Of a stretch of DNA of 64,000 bases, positions 44,794-53,938 are shown piece by piece (position 1 is the stretch's first letter; each line of letters opens with the position of its first letter). The notes beneath the pieces are model-generated. The model ran no database searches, was not told where the DNA came from, and saw only the letters and a program-made list of their open reading frames with translations. The translations under genes were made by a program, and so were the position numbers. Source of the DNA: CAYUHJ01 sp964444365. Lineage in GTDB: Bacteria > Planctomycetota > Planctomycetia > Gemmatales > Gemmataceae. The stretch lies in the NCBI GenBank assembly GCA_964444365.1, contig CAYUHJ010000003.1, forward strand, positions 41,041 to 105,040, read 5' to 3'.

Positions 44794-45144
44794 TTAGGAG
44801 AGTCGTTGCAGTAGGCCGTATATCATCTTCTTCACTTCGATCGTCTGTCCGGTCAGCGTCGTGTAGGTCGCTTCGTTCAAGTATCCCAGGTCGCGGGCCA
44901 ACAGGATCTGGTACTCCAAGTCGCTCGCATGACCCAGGGCCATGTTGAGGCATCTGTGAAAGTCCTGGTCATTGTCTCGCCCGCATCCTTCAGCGATTCG
45001 CGACACGATCGACAGCGAGACTTTCCGCATCTGGTGTCGCAGCCCGAAGACTTCGTCTTTCGGAAAGCTCGCCGTTCCGGGATACACACTCAGGATCAGG
45101 GTGTGGGCTTTCTGCCAAACTTTCAACTGGCGGAAGTTCTGCAC
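44794..45144 (-). CDS. Four-helix-bundle protein of the 23S rRNA intervening-sequence (S23/Avd-like) family
   Basis: 116 residues from a GTG start. The start NFRQLKVWQKAHTLILSVY, then SFPKDEVFGLRHQMRKVSLS, IVSRIAEGCGRDNDQDFHRC, LNMALGHASDLEYQILLARD, and the final VKKMIYGLLQRL follow the family throughout. Relatives are encoded in insertions of 23S rRNA genes or stand alone, and the retroelement accessory protein Avd has the same fold; Avd is a basic, nucleic-acid-binding pentamer. No reverse transcriptase or rRNA gene is in the window. It interrupts the usual DUF1549-DUF1501 pair and is flanked by short inverted repeats (43374-43440 and 45154-45224), which hints at an inserted cassette. Confidence 0.9.
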   Translation of the reverse strand: MQNFRQLKVWQKAHTLILSVYPGTASFPKDEVFGLRHQMRKVSLSIVSRIAEGCGRDNDQDFHRCLNMALGHASDLEYQILLARDLGYLNEATYTTLTGQTIEVKKMIYGLLQRLS

Positions 45145-45153
45145 GGGCGAGCT

Positions 45154-45224
45154 CCAGACGGTTTGTGAATTAGCTGATAGCTCTCAGCTGTAAGCTAACA
45201 GCTAATCCATAGAATACCGTCTGG
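45154..45224. repeat. Inverted repeat next to the four-helix gene
   Basis: Outer arms CCAGACGGT (45154-45162) and ACCGTCTGG (45216-45224) enclose an AT-richer core with TTAGCTG/CAGCTAA arms and several AGCT copies (TTAGCTGATAGC, CAGCTGTAAGC). It fills the gap between the DUF1549/1553 stop and the four-helix start. It could be a terminator or the edge of an inserted unit. Confidence 0.7.
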
Positions 45225-45227
45225 CCG

Positions 45228-47645
45228 TTAGTGGTTCAAAATAAACTCCCGCGTGTTGATTAACGCCCACACCATGTCTTGCAACGCCTCCGCCCGCGTC
45301 TTGCCGTCCTTCAAGAACTCCAGGGCCGCCGCCTTCTCCTTCGCGGACGGTAGCCGCGTCAGCGTGGCCAGAAACAGTTCCTCGACGGCCGCCTCGTCCG
45401 AGAGCTTCGCCTTCGCGATGGTACTCGGCCGGTTCCCGTTCGACCGCAGCTTCGCGGCCAGGTTCGGGTCGGACATCAGGAACAGCGTCTGCGGCAGCGC
45501 CGGTTCCATCGCCCGCTCGCAGTCGCAGGCGGTGGTCCGCGGCGGCCGGCCGAAGATCCGCGTGACGTAGCTCAGGTTCGGATTCTGCAGCCGGCTCGAC
45601 CCGACCTCGGACATCCGCTTCCCGGCCGGGCCGTCGTTCGCGAGGTTCTCCTCCACGCCCAGCGCGGAGTTCAGCACGTCGACCACCTGCTCGGCCATCA
45701 GCGGGCGGACGTAGCCGCGGGCGTAGTTGTTCGTGTCGAACTTGTTCGACTCGGTCGGCCTCGCGGACAGCTGGTACGTCCGGCTGAGTAGGATCGCCCG
45801 CTCCAGCTTGCGGAGGTCGTAGCCGCTGTCGATGAACTCTTTTGCGAGGGCGTCCAGAAGCCGGGGGTTCGTCGGCGGGTTCGCCTGGGAGAAGTCGTCC
45901 ACCGGGTTGACGAGCCCGACGCCCAGGTAGTGCGCCCACACCCGGTTCGCGAAGCTGCGGGCGAAGAACGGGTTCTTCGGGTCGCGCATCCACGTCCACA
46001 GCGTTTCGCGGGTGTCCTTTCCGGTGACGTGCGGCAGGTCCGGGCCGCCGAGCGCCTTCGACGGCACGACCTTGGTCGTCATCGGGATCGGCTTCAGCGC
46101 CACCGGTCGGCTGCCTTTCCCCGCCTCCGCCGTCGTCGCGAAGAACACCTCGCGGACGACCATTTGCTGCGGGTTCTGCTTGGTCGCCGGCATGTCCTTC
46201 CGCCGTTTGTTCTCCTCGTCCGCGAGCTTCTTCAGGTCCGGGTGGCTGAACTGACCCGCCTGAGACACCACCGGGGCGAACACGTTGGCGAAGCCCCAGT
46301 AGTCGTCCTGCGTCCAGCGGTCGGTCGGGTGCTTGTGACACTGGGCGCACTCCAGGCGGACCCCCAGGAATGCGGCGGCGACCTTCTCGCCCCACTGCTC
46401 GACCGGGACGTTCGCTTGCCGACGCCAGAACAGGTCCAGCGTCTTCTTCTGGGGGTAGGTGGTCTCCCAGCCCTTCTCGACTTCGGCGTCCATCTTGATG
46501 CTGAACGCGAGCCAGTCCTCCGGTTTCATTCCGTCCGTGCTGCTCGCCGTCAGGATGTCGCGGACGATCTCGTCGTAGGGGCGGTTCTCGGCGACGCGCT
46601 TGCGGAGCCAGTCGTGCCACTGCTGGCTGCGGCGGGGCCGCAACCCTTGCGGGTTTTCCAGGGCGTCCGTGTTGTTCCCCGTGATGTCGCTCAGTTTCGT
46701 GGCCCAGATCGCGGAGTGCAGCGGGTGCGCCAGCAACTCCTCGACCTTCTTTTCCCGCTTGTCGGAAGACTTGTCGTCGAGAAACTTCCGGGCCTCCTCC
46801 GGTGTCGGCAGGATGCCGATGGTGTCGATCGTGACCCGCCGCAGGAACTCCAGGTCGCTCGTCACCTCGGACGGGACCATGTTCATCAACTTGAGTTTGG
46901 CGAAGACCTCGCGGTCGATGAAGTTCTGGCTCGCGATTTCGGGGTAGGTCACGCCCGCCTTCGACGGGGCCGGCACCAGCACCCGCAGCGCCCGGACGCT
47001 GCCGCGGTACATCACCGTCAGGCCGATGTCGCCGGGCTGACGGGGGGTGAGCACGCCGAGCGGGGACACACTCGCAACGGCGTCGTCGGTCACGCGGAAG
47101 TCGCAGAACGGGGTGATGTCCTCGGCGGTGCCGTCCGTGAAGGTGGCCGTTACCTTCACCCGGAACGGCTCGCCGTTCTTCAACACCGCGAAGTCCGGCG
47201 GGTTCACCGACAGGTCTTTGATCGCCCCGCTCCCCGGCGTGTGCGTCGCCCCGGCCGCGATCCAGTCCCGGAACACGCCGTACACCCACGAACTCTTGCC
47301 GAACCGGACGCTCCCCTCGTGCGCGACGTTCCCGGTCGCCTTCAGCAGCAGCAGGCTGTTGTCCGGGGTCCGCAGGTCGACCCGCCGGCCGAGGTTGTCG
47401 CGGGTGATGGCCGCATGATCGAACCCCGGCTCGAACCCGAACAGCGACAGCCGAAACCCGTTCTTCCCCTGGAACGACCCGTGGCACGACCCGGAGTTGC
47501 ACCCGACCTTCGACAGCAACCCCATGACGTGCCGCTCGAAGTCGACCTTCTCGATCTTTCCACCGCCGGGCAGTTCCGCCGCGGAAGCGGCCGTCGGCAG
47601 CGTGACGAAAGCGGCGGCGAGGCCGAGAGTTGTGACGATTCGCAT
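45228..47645 (-). CDS. DUF1549/DUF1553 protein with a bacterial Ig-like domain
   Basis: 805 residues from ATG 47645, with signal peptide MRIVTTLGLAAAFVTLPTAA. An N-terminal CNSGSCH motif, in the region GLLSKVGCNSGSCHGSFQGK, recalls the planctomycete cytochrome-like domain (cysteine spacing CxxxCH here). A Big_2-like domain follows (FRVKVTATFTDGTAEDITPF), then DUF1549 (FIDREVFAKLKLMNMVPSEV, LECAQCHKHPTDRWTQDDYW) and DUF1553 (FFARSFANRVWAHYLGVGLV, YDLRKLERAILLSRTYQLSA). The second CAQCHKHP site could bind heme. Such proteins are exported and pair with DUF1501 proteins; function unknown. The longer frame starting at 47705 would precede the signal peptide. Confidence 0.92.
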   Translation of the reverse strand: MRIVTTLGLAAAFVTLPTAASAAELPGGGKIEKVDFERHVMGLLSKVGCNSGSCHGSFQGKNGFRLSLFGFEPGFDHAAITRDNLGRRVDLRTPDNSLLLLKATGNVAHEGSVRFGKSSWVYGVFRDWIAAGATHTPGSGAIKDLSVNPPDFAVLKNGEPFRVKVTATFTDGTAEDITPFCDFRVTDDAVASVSPLGVLTPRQPGDIGLTVMYRGSVRALRVLVPAPSKAGVTYPEIASQNFIDREVFAKLKLMNMVPSEVTSDLEFLRRVTIDTIGILPTPEEARKFLDDKSSDKREKKVEELLAHPLHSAIWATKLSDITGNNTDALENPQGLRPRRSQQWHDWLRKRVAENRPYDEIVRDILTASSTDGMKPEDWLAFSIKMDAEVEKGWETTYPQKKTLDLFWRRQANVPVEQWGEKVAAAFLGVRLECAQCHKHPTDRWTQDDYWGFANVFAPVVSQAGQFSHPDLKKLADEENKRRKDMPATKQNPQQMVVREVFFATTAEAGKGSRPVALKPIPMTTKVVPSKALGGPDLPHVTGKDTRETLWTWMRDPKNPFFARSFANRVWAHYLGVGLVNPVDDFSQANPPTNPRLLDALAKEFIDSGYDLRKLERAILLSRTYQLSARPTESNKFDTNNYARGYVRPLMAEQVVDVLNSALGVEENLANDGPAGKRMSEVGSSRLQNPNLSYVTRIFGRPPRTTACDCERAMEPALPQTLFLMSDPNLAAKLRSNGNRPSTIAKAKLSDEAAVEELFLATLTRLPSAKEKAAALEFLKDGKTRAEALQDMVWALINTREFILNH

Positions 47646-47806
47646 GGGATGGCATCCGGCGGACGGTCGGTGCGAGCCGACCGGGGAGGGCAGGGCAATC
47701 GCCACACTAAACCCCGGCCCGGAAGATTGGTTCCGCCGGAATGAAACTCCGAGGCAGATTTTCGGGTTATGATTCCGTTACCCGTCCGCGCCGTTCCGAG
47801 GTGCCC

Positions 47807-49561
47807 ATGACTCGTTCGCTTCTCGTCGTTTTGACGGTCGCCCTCGCCGCACCGGCTGCGGAACCGCTCGCGCAGGGGCCGGCCCTCGCGCCGGGGAACG
47901 AGGCCGGCGTCGGGCGGATGGCTCCGGACCTGAGCGGAACGGACCTGGCCGGGCGGGCCGTCAAACTCTCGGACGTCGCGAAGAACCGAACGGCCGTCGT
48001 CGTCGCGGTGACGAGCAGCAGTTGCCCGGTCAGCAAGCGGTACCTGCCGACCTTCGCGAAGCTGGAGAAGGAGTTCGCCGCGAAGGGCGTCGGCTTCGTG
48101 TACGTGAACCCGATCCCGTCGGACAAGCCCGACGAGGCGAAGGCCGCGGTGAAGGCGGCCGGAATCGCCGGGACGTACCTGCCGGATCGGGATGGTTCGC
48201 TGTGTCTGGCTCTCGGCGCGAAAACGACCGGCGACGTGTTTCTGCTCGATGCGAAGCGAACCATCGTTTACCGCGGGGCCGTCGACGACCAGTACGGCGT
48301 CGGGTACTCGCTCGACGCCCCGAAGCGGACGTTCCTGAAGGACGCGATCGAACTGACCCTCAGCGGCTGGCCCGTGAAGGTGCCCGCGACGACCGCCCCC
48401 GGCTGCGAACTCGACCTGTCCCCGGCGAAACCGCTCGCCGCCGGTGCCGTCACCTACCACAACCGCGTTTCCCGCATCGTCCAGACGCACTGCGGCGGCT
48501 GCCACCGCGACGGCGGCGTCGCCCCGTTTTCGCTCGGCACGCTCGACGATGTGGCGGCCCACAAGGGGATGATCAAGAAGGTCGTCGACCGCGGGACGAT
48601 GCCGCCGTGGTTCGCGGCGGCCAAGCCGGGCCACCCGAAGTTCGCGAACGACGCCTCGCTGTCGGCGGCGGACAAGGCCGCGCTGCTCGCGTGGTTCGAG
48701 GCCGGTGCCCCCGCCGGCGACCCGGCCGACGCCCCGCTGCCGCCGGCCGTCCCCGGCGAGTGGGCACTCGGCCGGCCGGACGCCGTCTACCAGATCCCCA
48801 AACCCATCCCGATCAAGGCGACCGGAACGATGCCGTACCAGTCGGCCGTGATCGACACCCAACTCGATGAGGACAAGTGGGTCGTCGGGTACGAGATCCG
48901 GCCGACGGACAAGACCGTCGTCCACCACGTGCTCGTGTTCGTCGTCAACCCGACCGCGAAGGCCGAACCCGACGACCGCGACGGGTTCTTCGCCGCCTAC
49001 GTCCCCGGAACGAACGCCCAGCTGTTGCCGGAGGGCTTCGCCAAGAAACTGCCGAAGGGGTCGAAGCTGAAGTTCCAGATCCACTACACCCCGAACGGCA
49101 AGGCGACGGCGGACCAGGTCCGGCTGGGGTTGACCTTCACCCCGACCCCGCCGAAGCACGAACTGCGGGTGTACGGGCTCGTCAACTACACGTTCCGGAT
49201 CCCGCCGGGGGCCGCTGACCACGCGGAGAAGGCGGTCATCAAGCTGCCCCACGACGCGGTCGTCACCGGGTTCCTGCCGCACCTGCACATGCGGGGCAAG
49301 TCGTGCCGGTACGAAGCGACCACCGCCTTCGGGAAGACCGTGCCGCTCCTCGACATCCCGCGGTACGACTTCAACTGGCAGTTGCGGTATCAACTGGCGG
49401 AGCCGGTCCGGCTGGCGAAGGGGAGCTCCCTGGGGTTCTTCGCCGTCTTCGACAACAGCGAAGCGAACCCCGCGAACCCGGACCCGAAGAAGGCGGTGAA
49501 GTGGGGCCAGCAGTCCACGGACGAAATGCACCTGGGGTACGTCGAGTACTACATCCCCTGA
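47807..49561 (+). CDS. Redoxin - cytochrome c - copper monooxygenase-like fusion
   Basis: 584 residues with a signal peptide (MTRSLLVVLTVALAAPAA). Residues about 35-190 form an AhpC/TlpA-like thioredoxin fold (GRMAPDLSGTDLAG, TSSSCPVSKRYLPTFAKLEK) with a single Cys in the active-site position. About 215-310 is a cytochrome c domain with one heme site CGGCH and the motif GTMPPWFA. The C-terminal part resembles copper type II ascorbate-dependent monooxygenase domains: TVVHHVLVFVVNP (His pair), FQIHYTPNGK and LPHLHMRGKSCRYE (His-x-His and Met). Presumably a periplasmic redox enzyme; substrate unknown. Divergent from the DUF1549 gene over a 161-nt gap. Confidence 0.88.
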   Translation: MTRSLLVVLTVALAAPAAEPLAQGPALAPGNEAGVGRMAPDLSGTDLAGRAVKLSDVAKNRTAVVVAVTSSSCPVSKRYLPTFAKLEKEFAAKGVGFVYVNPIPSDKPDEAKAAVKAAGIAGTYLPDRDGSLCLALGAKTTGDVFLLDAKRTIVYRGAVDDQYGVGYSLDAPKRTFLKDAIELTLSGWPVKVPATTAPGCELDLSPAKPLAAGAVTYHNRVSRIVQTHCGGCHRDGGVAPFSLGTLDDVAAHKGMIKKVVDRGTMPPWFAAAKPGHPKFANDASLSAADKAALLAWFEAGAPAGDPADAPLPPAVPGEWALGRPDAVYQIPKPIPIKATGTMPYQSAVIDTQLDEDKWVVGYEIRPTDKTVVHHVLVFVVNPTAKAEPDDRDGFFAAYVPGTNAQLLPEGFAKKLPKGSKLKFQIHYTPNGKATADQVRLGLTFTPTPPKHELRVYGLVNYTFRIPPGAADHAEKAVIKLPHDAVVTGFLPHLHMRGKSCRYEATTAFGKTVPLLDIPRYDFNWQLRYQLAEPVRLAKGSSLGFFAVFDNSEANPANPDPKKAVKWGQQSTDEMHLGYVEYYIP

Positions 49562-49570
49562 CCGGGCCGG

Positions 49571-52500
49571 TCAGTTCGCCGGACGGAGGGGCACGACCGT
49601 GCCGCCGCCGAGGAACGGCCGCGGGGTGGGCGTCGGGGTGGGGCGGGGGCTCTCTTCGGTCCGCCACCGCTTCACGGTGCCGCCCTGGCCGACGGTCATC
49701 AGGAACTTGTCGCCGCGGCCCACGGCGAGGGCCAGCACCCGGTCGGCGTGCCCGGACAGGGTCGCCCGCTCCTGGGCGGTGACGGGATCCCACAGGATGA
49801 CGGTCCGGTCGCGGCTGGCGCTGAGGAGCGTCTTGCCGTCGGCGGTGAACCCGACGGCGGTGATGCCGTCCGTGTGCCCCACCGCCCGGGGCCGTTGGGG
49901 GTCGTCGTCCTCCGCCTCGCACCAGGCGAACCGCGGCTTCAGCCGGAACCCGCCCTGTTCGGCGATCTCCCAGAGGCGCACCCCCCCGGTCTCGTCGCCG
50001 GACGCGAGCAGCGTGCCGCCGGGGGCGATCGCGACGGCGCTCACCGTGCGGGGGTGGGCGTCCTCGACGACGGCGGTCCACTCCGGGTTCCGGAGGTTGA
50101 CGACCCGGACCGCCGTGCCGCACGCGATGGCGAGGTACGGCGGGTTCGCCTTGCCCGGCCCCGGCAGCGGGAACGCGACGGCCCGGACGTCCGGGTGGCT
50201 GTAGACCGACCCGCCGGGGTTGGGCTCGCCGGTTTCGAGGTTCCACTGGCGGACCGTGCGGGTGTTGCCGTCCGCCTCCACGACGGCCGCCGTCGACCCG
50301 TCCGGCGCGATCGCCGCCGCGAGATACCGCCCGTCCGTCACGACGAACTTCGGCCGGAGCATCGGCGGCGAGTCGCGGACCACCCGGTACATCGGGGTCA
50401 TGTCCCAGCAGGCGAACCCCTTGTCCCCGACCGCGACGACGAACCGGGACGAGGCGGACACGGCGAGTTCGCGGACCGGGCCGAGGTCGGTGGTCTTCCG
50501 GCACGTGAGGTCGATGCCGACGCCGCCGAACAGGGTCATGCCGGTGGGGGGCGCGAACCGGCCCGGAAGGGCGGGCGGGTCGACCACCCACGCCGTGACG
50601 GTGCCGTTCTTGTCGCCGGCCACGACCAGCCGGCCGTCCTGGGCGACGGCCGCCGCGGTGTACGGGATCAGCGGGTTCGTCTCCGCCGTGTCCGCGGTCC
50701 GGACGTCGGTCCGCCAGACCCGGGCGGTCCCGTCGGCCCCGCCGGACACGACCATCCGCCGGCCGGGGAGGAACGCGACCGCCAGGATCGGCTTGTCGTG
50801 GCGCTCGAGCGTCACCCGCTCGATGCCGGTCTCGGGGTCCCACACGCGGATGGTCTGGTCCGACCCCGCGGTGACGAGCTGGGTGCCGTCCGGGCTGAAC
50901 GCGGCGGACTGGATCGCGAGGGTGTGCCCGGTGATGAACCGCCCCGCCTTCGGGAACCGGCCGGTCAGGTCCCAGAGCTTGACCCCGGGGTCGTCGTTGC
51001 GGTCCTTGCCGTTGTCGACCGTGGCGAGGAAGCGGCCGTCCGGGCGGAACGCGACCGCCGGGACGCCGGACTGGTGCCGGGGCAGCGGGACGCACTTCCC
51101 GTCGGCGAGCTGGTAGATGTGGGCGAACCCGTCGTCGCTCCCCGTGGCCAGGACCTTCCCGTCCGGGCTGAAGGCCACCGCGAGGACCGGGCGGCTGTGC
51201 GGGTCCCGCGCGAACTCGAGCGGCGGCGGCACGACCGGCAGCAGGTGGGAGGACCGCTGGACCCGGTGCCCGAGCGGGGCGGCCCAGCCGGCCACCGCGG
51301 CGGCGGCCGTCGGCCGCAGGTCCCAGACCCGCGGGATGCCGTCGTCCCCGGCCGCCGCGACGAGCCCGCCGTTGTCCCCGAACGCGACGGCCCGCACCGG
51401 CGGCGGCCGGACGAACGGGTTGGGGGACGGCGGGGTCAGCACGAGCACCGGCTGGATGGCCGTGTTCAACCACTGCGGCCAGTCGACTCCCCGGAGCACG
51501 TCTCGGTGCAGCAGGTGCATGGTCGGGGGCAGCCGCCAGATCCGGACCGTTCCGTCCTGGCCGCCGGTCGCGATCGTCAGCCCGTCCGGGGCGAAGGCGA
51601 TCCCGTTCACCCGCCCGAAGTGGCCGACGAGGGTCACGACCGTCCGGCCGGACATCGGCTCCCAGACGCGGACGGGGCCGTCGTCCCCGGCGGACGCCAC
51701 GACCACCCCGAACGGGTCCGCCGCGACGGCCGTCACCGCCTTCGTGTGCGTGACGATCTGCACCTCCCGCTGGCACAGCCGGAACAGGTACCGCCAGGCG
51801 ACGTCCCGGTAGGCGTCCGGGCAGAGCCGGAGCAGGTCCTGCCCGCGGTACGGGCTGCGGTCCGCGAGTGCGGCCACCTGCGCGAGTTGCAGGGCGGACA
51901 GGCTCCGCTCGTTCCACTTGTCTTTTTCGAGGAGTTCGTCCGCCTGCTTCTTGAGGATCGCGGCCTGGGTGTCGGCGAGTTCGCGGGCGGCCTTTTCCTT
52001 CTCGGCGGCCTCGGCGGCCTTGCGCTTTTCCTCCTCGGCCCGGCCCTTCGCGGCCTTCGCTTCGTCCCGCTCGCGTTCGATCTTCTGGTTCGCGTCGGAC
52101 ACCTTCTTGTACGCCGCGGACAGGACCGTCAGCACGGTGAAGACCGACGCGACCATCATGACGACGATGGCGGTGGCGGCCGGGTGCCGCCGCGCCCACT
52201 TGGTCCAGCGGCCGACCGCGGACAGCGGCCGGGCCAGGATCGGCTCGCCGACGAGGAACCGGTCGAGGTCGTCGGCGAGGTCTTCGGCCGTGGCGTACCG
52301 GCGGGACGGTTCCTTCTCCAGACACTTCAAGCAGATCGTTTCCAGGTCCTTCGCCAGCCGCGGGCGGAGGCGGGTCGGGGGCACCGGCTCGTCGTTCAAC
52401 ACCTGCAACACGGTGTCGAGCGGCGTGTCCCCCTTGAACGGCGGGCGGGCGGTGAGGAGTTCGTACAGGATCGCGCCGAGGGCGTAGACGTCCGCAGGCG

Positions 52501-53479
52501 GGCCGACCGCGTCCGGCCGGCCGGCGGCCTGTTCCGGGGCGATGTAACTCGGGGTGCCCATCACCGCGCCGGTCTTGGTGCCGGCCGACGCCGCGGAGTC
52601 GTCGAGCCGCTTCGCGAGGCCGAAGTCCGTCACCTTTGGCTCGAACGCGGTCGGCGGGGCGTCGGCGTCGCGGTTCGCCGCCTGGGCGCGGAGCCGGGCC
52701 ATGCGGGTCCGCTCGGACGGCGGCGTGTCCTTGGCCCGCCCCGGGTCCAGCTTCTGGAGGAGCACGTTGCCCGGCTTCAGGTCGCGGTGGACGACGCCCT
52801 GGTCGTGGGCGTACTGCATCGTCCGGGCGAGTTGAGCGATCAGCCACGCCGCGTCGGTGGCGGCCCACACCTTGCCGTTGGCCAGGTACTGCGCCAGGCT
52901 CCCGCCGTCGACGAACTCCAGGGCGAGGAACGGCTGGCTGTCGTGTTCGCCGACCTGGAAGATCTGGACGATGTTCGGGTGGTGCAGGGCCGCGACGGCT
53001 TCCGCCTCCCGGCGGAACCGGGCCCGCTCGGCCAGCCCGGCCTGCGACCCGGACAGGATCATCTTCAGCGCGACGAGCCGGTTCAGGGACACCTGCCGGG
53101 CCTTGTACACGACCCCCATCCCGCCCCGGCCGAGCTCGCCGAACACGTCGAACCCCGGCACGGACGGGATCCCGACCGGGCCGGGCCGGCTCGCCGTCGG
53201 TTCGCCGAACGCCGCGGTCGGCGCGAAGTCCACGTCGAACGACCCGGTCCCCGGCACCGGGGTGGCCGGCCCGGCGGGGGGCGGGGCGAGCAGGGCCTGC
53301 ACGTCCGGGACGATGGGGGCGGTCGAGTCCCCCGCACCGCCGTTGGCTTCGCCGTTTCGGGCCGAGAGGCCGACCAGCGAATCGGCGGGCGCGGGGGCCC
53401 CGCACCGGGGGCAGAGCACCGGAAGGGAGCCGTTCGGCGGCGTCTCGTAGCCGCAGTCGCAGCGGAACGTGCCGACCAT
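49571..53479 (-). CDS. Transmembrane Ser/Thr protein kinase with WD40 sensor/propeller region
   Basis: 1302 residues. An N-terminal zinc ribbon (CDCGYETPPNGSLPVLCPRC) precedes a Hanks-type kinase at about 105-375: ELGRGGMGVVYKAR, VALKMI, HRDLKPGNVLLQ, VTDFGLAKRL, GTPSYIAPEQAAGRPD. A membrane span (ATAIVVMMVASVFTVLTVLS, near 440) and a short Glu/Lys/Ala coiled coil follow. From about 570 to the end are many WD40 repeats (VRVWEPMSGRTVVTLVGHFG, FSPDGTQLVTAGSDQTIRVW, VGFTADGKTLLSASRDRTVI). The topology puts the propellers outside the cytoplasm. This kinase-WD40 layout is typical of planctomycetes. The YbjQ-like gene and the ferredoxin lie upstream on the same strand. Confidence 0.95.
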   Translation of the reverse strand: MVGTFRCDCGYETPPNGSLPVLCPRCGAPAPADSLVGLSARNGEANGGAGDSTAPIVPDVQALLAPPPAGPATPVPGTGSFDVDFAPTAAFGEPTASRPGPVGIPSVPGFDVFGELGRGGMGVVYKARQVSLNRLVALKMILSGSQAGLAERARFRREAEAVAALHHPNIVQIFQVGEHDSQPFLALEFVDGGSLAQYLANGKVWAATDAAWLIAQLARTMQYAHDQGVVHRDLKPGNVLLQKLDPGRAKDTPPSERTRMARLRAQAANRDADAPPTAFEPKVTDFGLAKRLDDSAASAGTKTGAVMGTPSYIAPEQAAGRPDAVGPPADVYALGAILYELLTARPPFKGDTPLDTVLQVLNDEPVPPTRLRPRLAKDLETICLKCLEKEPSRRYATAEDLADDLDRFLVGEPILARPLSAVGRWTKWARRHPAATAIVVMMVASVFTVLTVLSAAYKKVSDANQKIERERDEAKAAKGRAEEEKRKAAEAAEKEKAARELADTQAAILKKQADELLEKDKWNERSLSALQLAQVAALADRSPYRGQDLLRLCPDAYRDVAWRYLFRLCQREVQIVTHTKAVTAVAADPFGVVVASAGDDGPVRVWEPMSGRTVVTLVGHFGRVNGIAFAPDGLTIATGGQDGTVRIWRLPPTMHLLHRDVLRGVDWPQWLNTAIQPVLVLTPPSPNPFVRPPPVRAVAFGDNGGLVAAAGDDGIPRVWDLRPTAAAAVAGWAAPLGHRVQRSSHLLPVVPPPLEFARDPHSRPVLAVAFSPDGKVLATGSDDGFAHIYQLADGKCVPLPRHQSGVPAVAFRPDGRFLATVDNGKDRNDDPGVKLWDLTGRFPKAGRFITGHTLAIQSAAFSPDGTQLVTAGSDQTIRVWDPETGIERVTLERHDKPILAVAFLPGRRMVVSGGADGTARVWRTDVRTADTAETNPLIPYTAAAVAQDGRLVVAGDKNGTVTAWVVDPPALPGRFAPPTGMTLFGGVGIDLTCRKTTDLGPVRELAVSASSRFVVAVGDKGFACWDMTPMYRVVRDSPPMLRPKFVVTDGRYLAAAIAPDGSTAAVVEADGNTRTVRQWNLETGEPNPGGSVYSHPDVRAVAFPLPGPGKANPPYLAIACGTAVRVVNLRNPEWTAVVEDAHPRTVSAVAIAPGGTLLASGDETGGVRLWEIAEQGGFRLKPRFAWCEAEDDDPQRPRAVGHTDGITAVGFTADGKTLLSASRDRTVILWDPVTAQERATLSGHADRVLALAVGRGDKFLMTVGQGGTVKRWRTEESPRPTPTPTPRPFLGGGTVVPLRPAN

Positions 53480-53593
53480 TCCGGGCCTCGGGGGGACGCG
53501 GGCGTCTAGCCATTATCCCGCCGCCCCCGCCGAGGGCAAGCAAAACACCGATGCCGTGACAGAGGCGTGACGGGGACGGGTGGGGTCGCGCCG

Positions 53594-53938
53594 TCAGGAC
53601 TTGCGGCGGAGTTTGACGGCCGTGCCGTAGGCGAGGACTTCCGTCACCCCCTGGGCGAACTCGGTGGCGTCGTACCGCATCGCGATGACGCCGTCCGCGC
53701 CGGCCTCCAAGGCCTGCCGGGCCATCTTCTTGAAGGCGTCCGCCCGGGCCTGTTCGCACACCTCTTCGTAGGCGGCGATGTTGCCGCCGAAGAACTGGCC
53801 GAACGCGCCGCGGAGGCCCTGGGTGATGGAGGCGGCCCGGACGACGATGCCGCGGACGACGCCGAAGGTTTCCGCGACCTCGTAGCCGTCGATGTGGTTG
53901 GCGGTGGAAACGACCAGATTCGGGCGGGAGGCGTCCAT
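53594..53938 (-). CDS. YbjQ/UPF0145 heavy-metal-binding-domain-like protein
   Basis: 114 residues from ATG 53938, whose first base is the last base of the ferredoxin stop (TGATG), so it is translationally coupled to that gene. Family motifs: LVVSTANHIDGYEVAETFGV, VRGIVVRAASITQGLRGAF, ARADAFKKMARQALEAGADG and VIAMRYDATEFAQGVTEVLA. These proteins form pentameric rings; some members are described as metal-binding but the function is uncertain. The longer frame to 54145 lies inside the ferredoxin gene and is not used. Confidence 0.88.
   Translation of the reverse strand: MDASRPNLVVSTANHIDGYEVAETFGVVRGIVVRAASITQGLRGAFGQFFGGNIAAYEEVCEQARADAFKKMARQALEAGADGVIAMRYDATEFAQGVTEVLAYGTAVKLRRKS

Noticed and set aside
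49371..53759. A 1462-codon minus-strand frame over the kinase gene
   Set aside because: It is in a different frame from the kinase-WD40 protein, whose motifs are continuous, and is Arg/Pro/Gly-rich as expected for a shadow.
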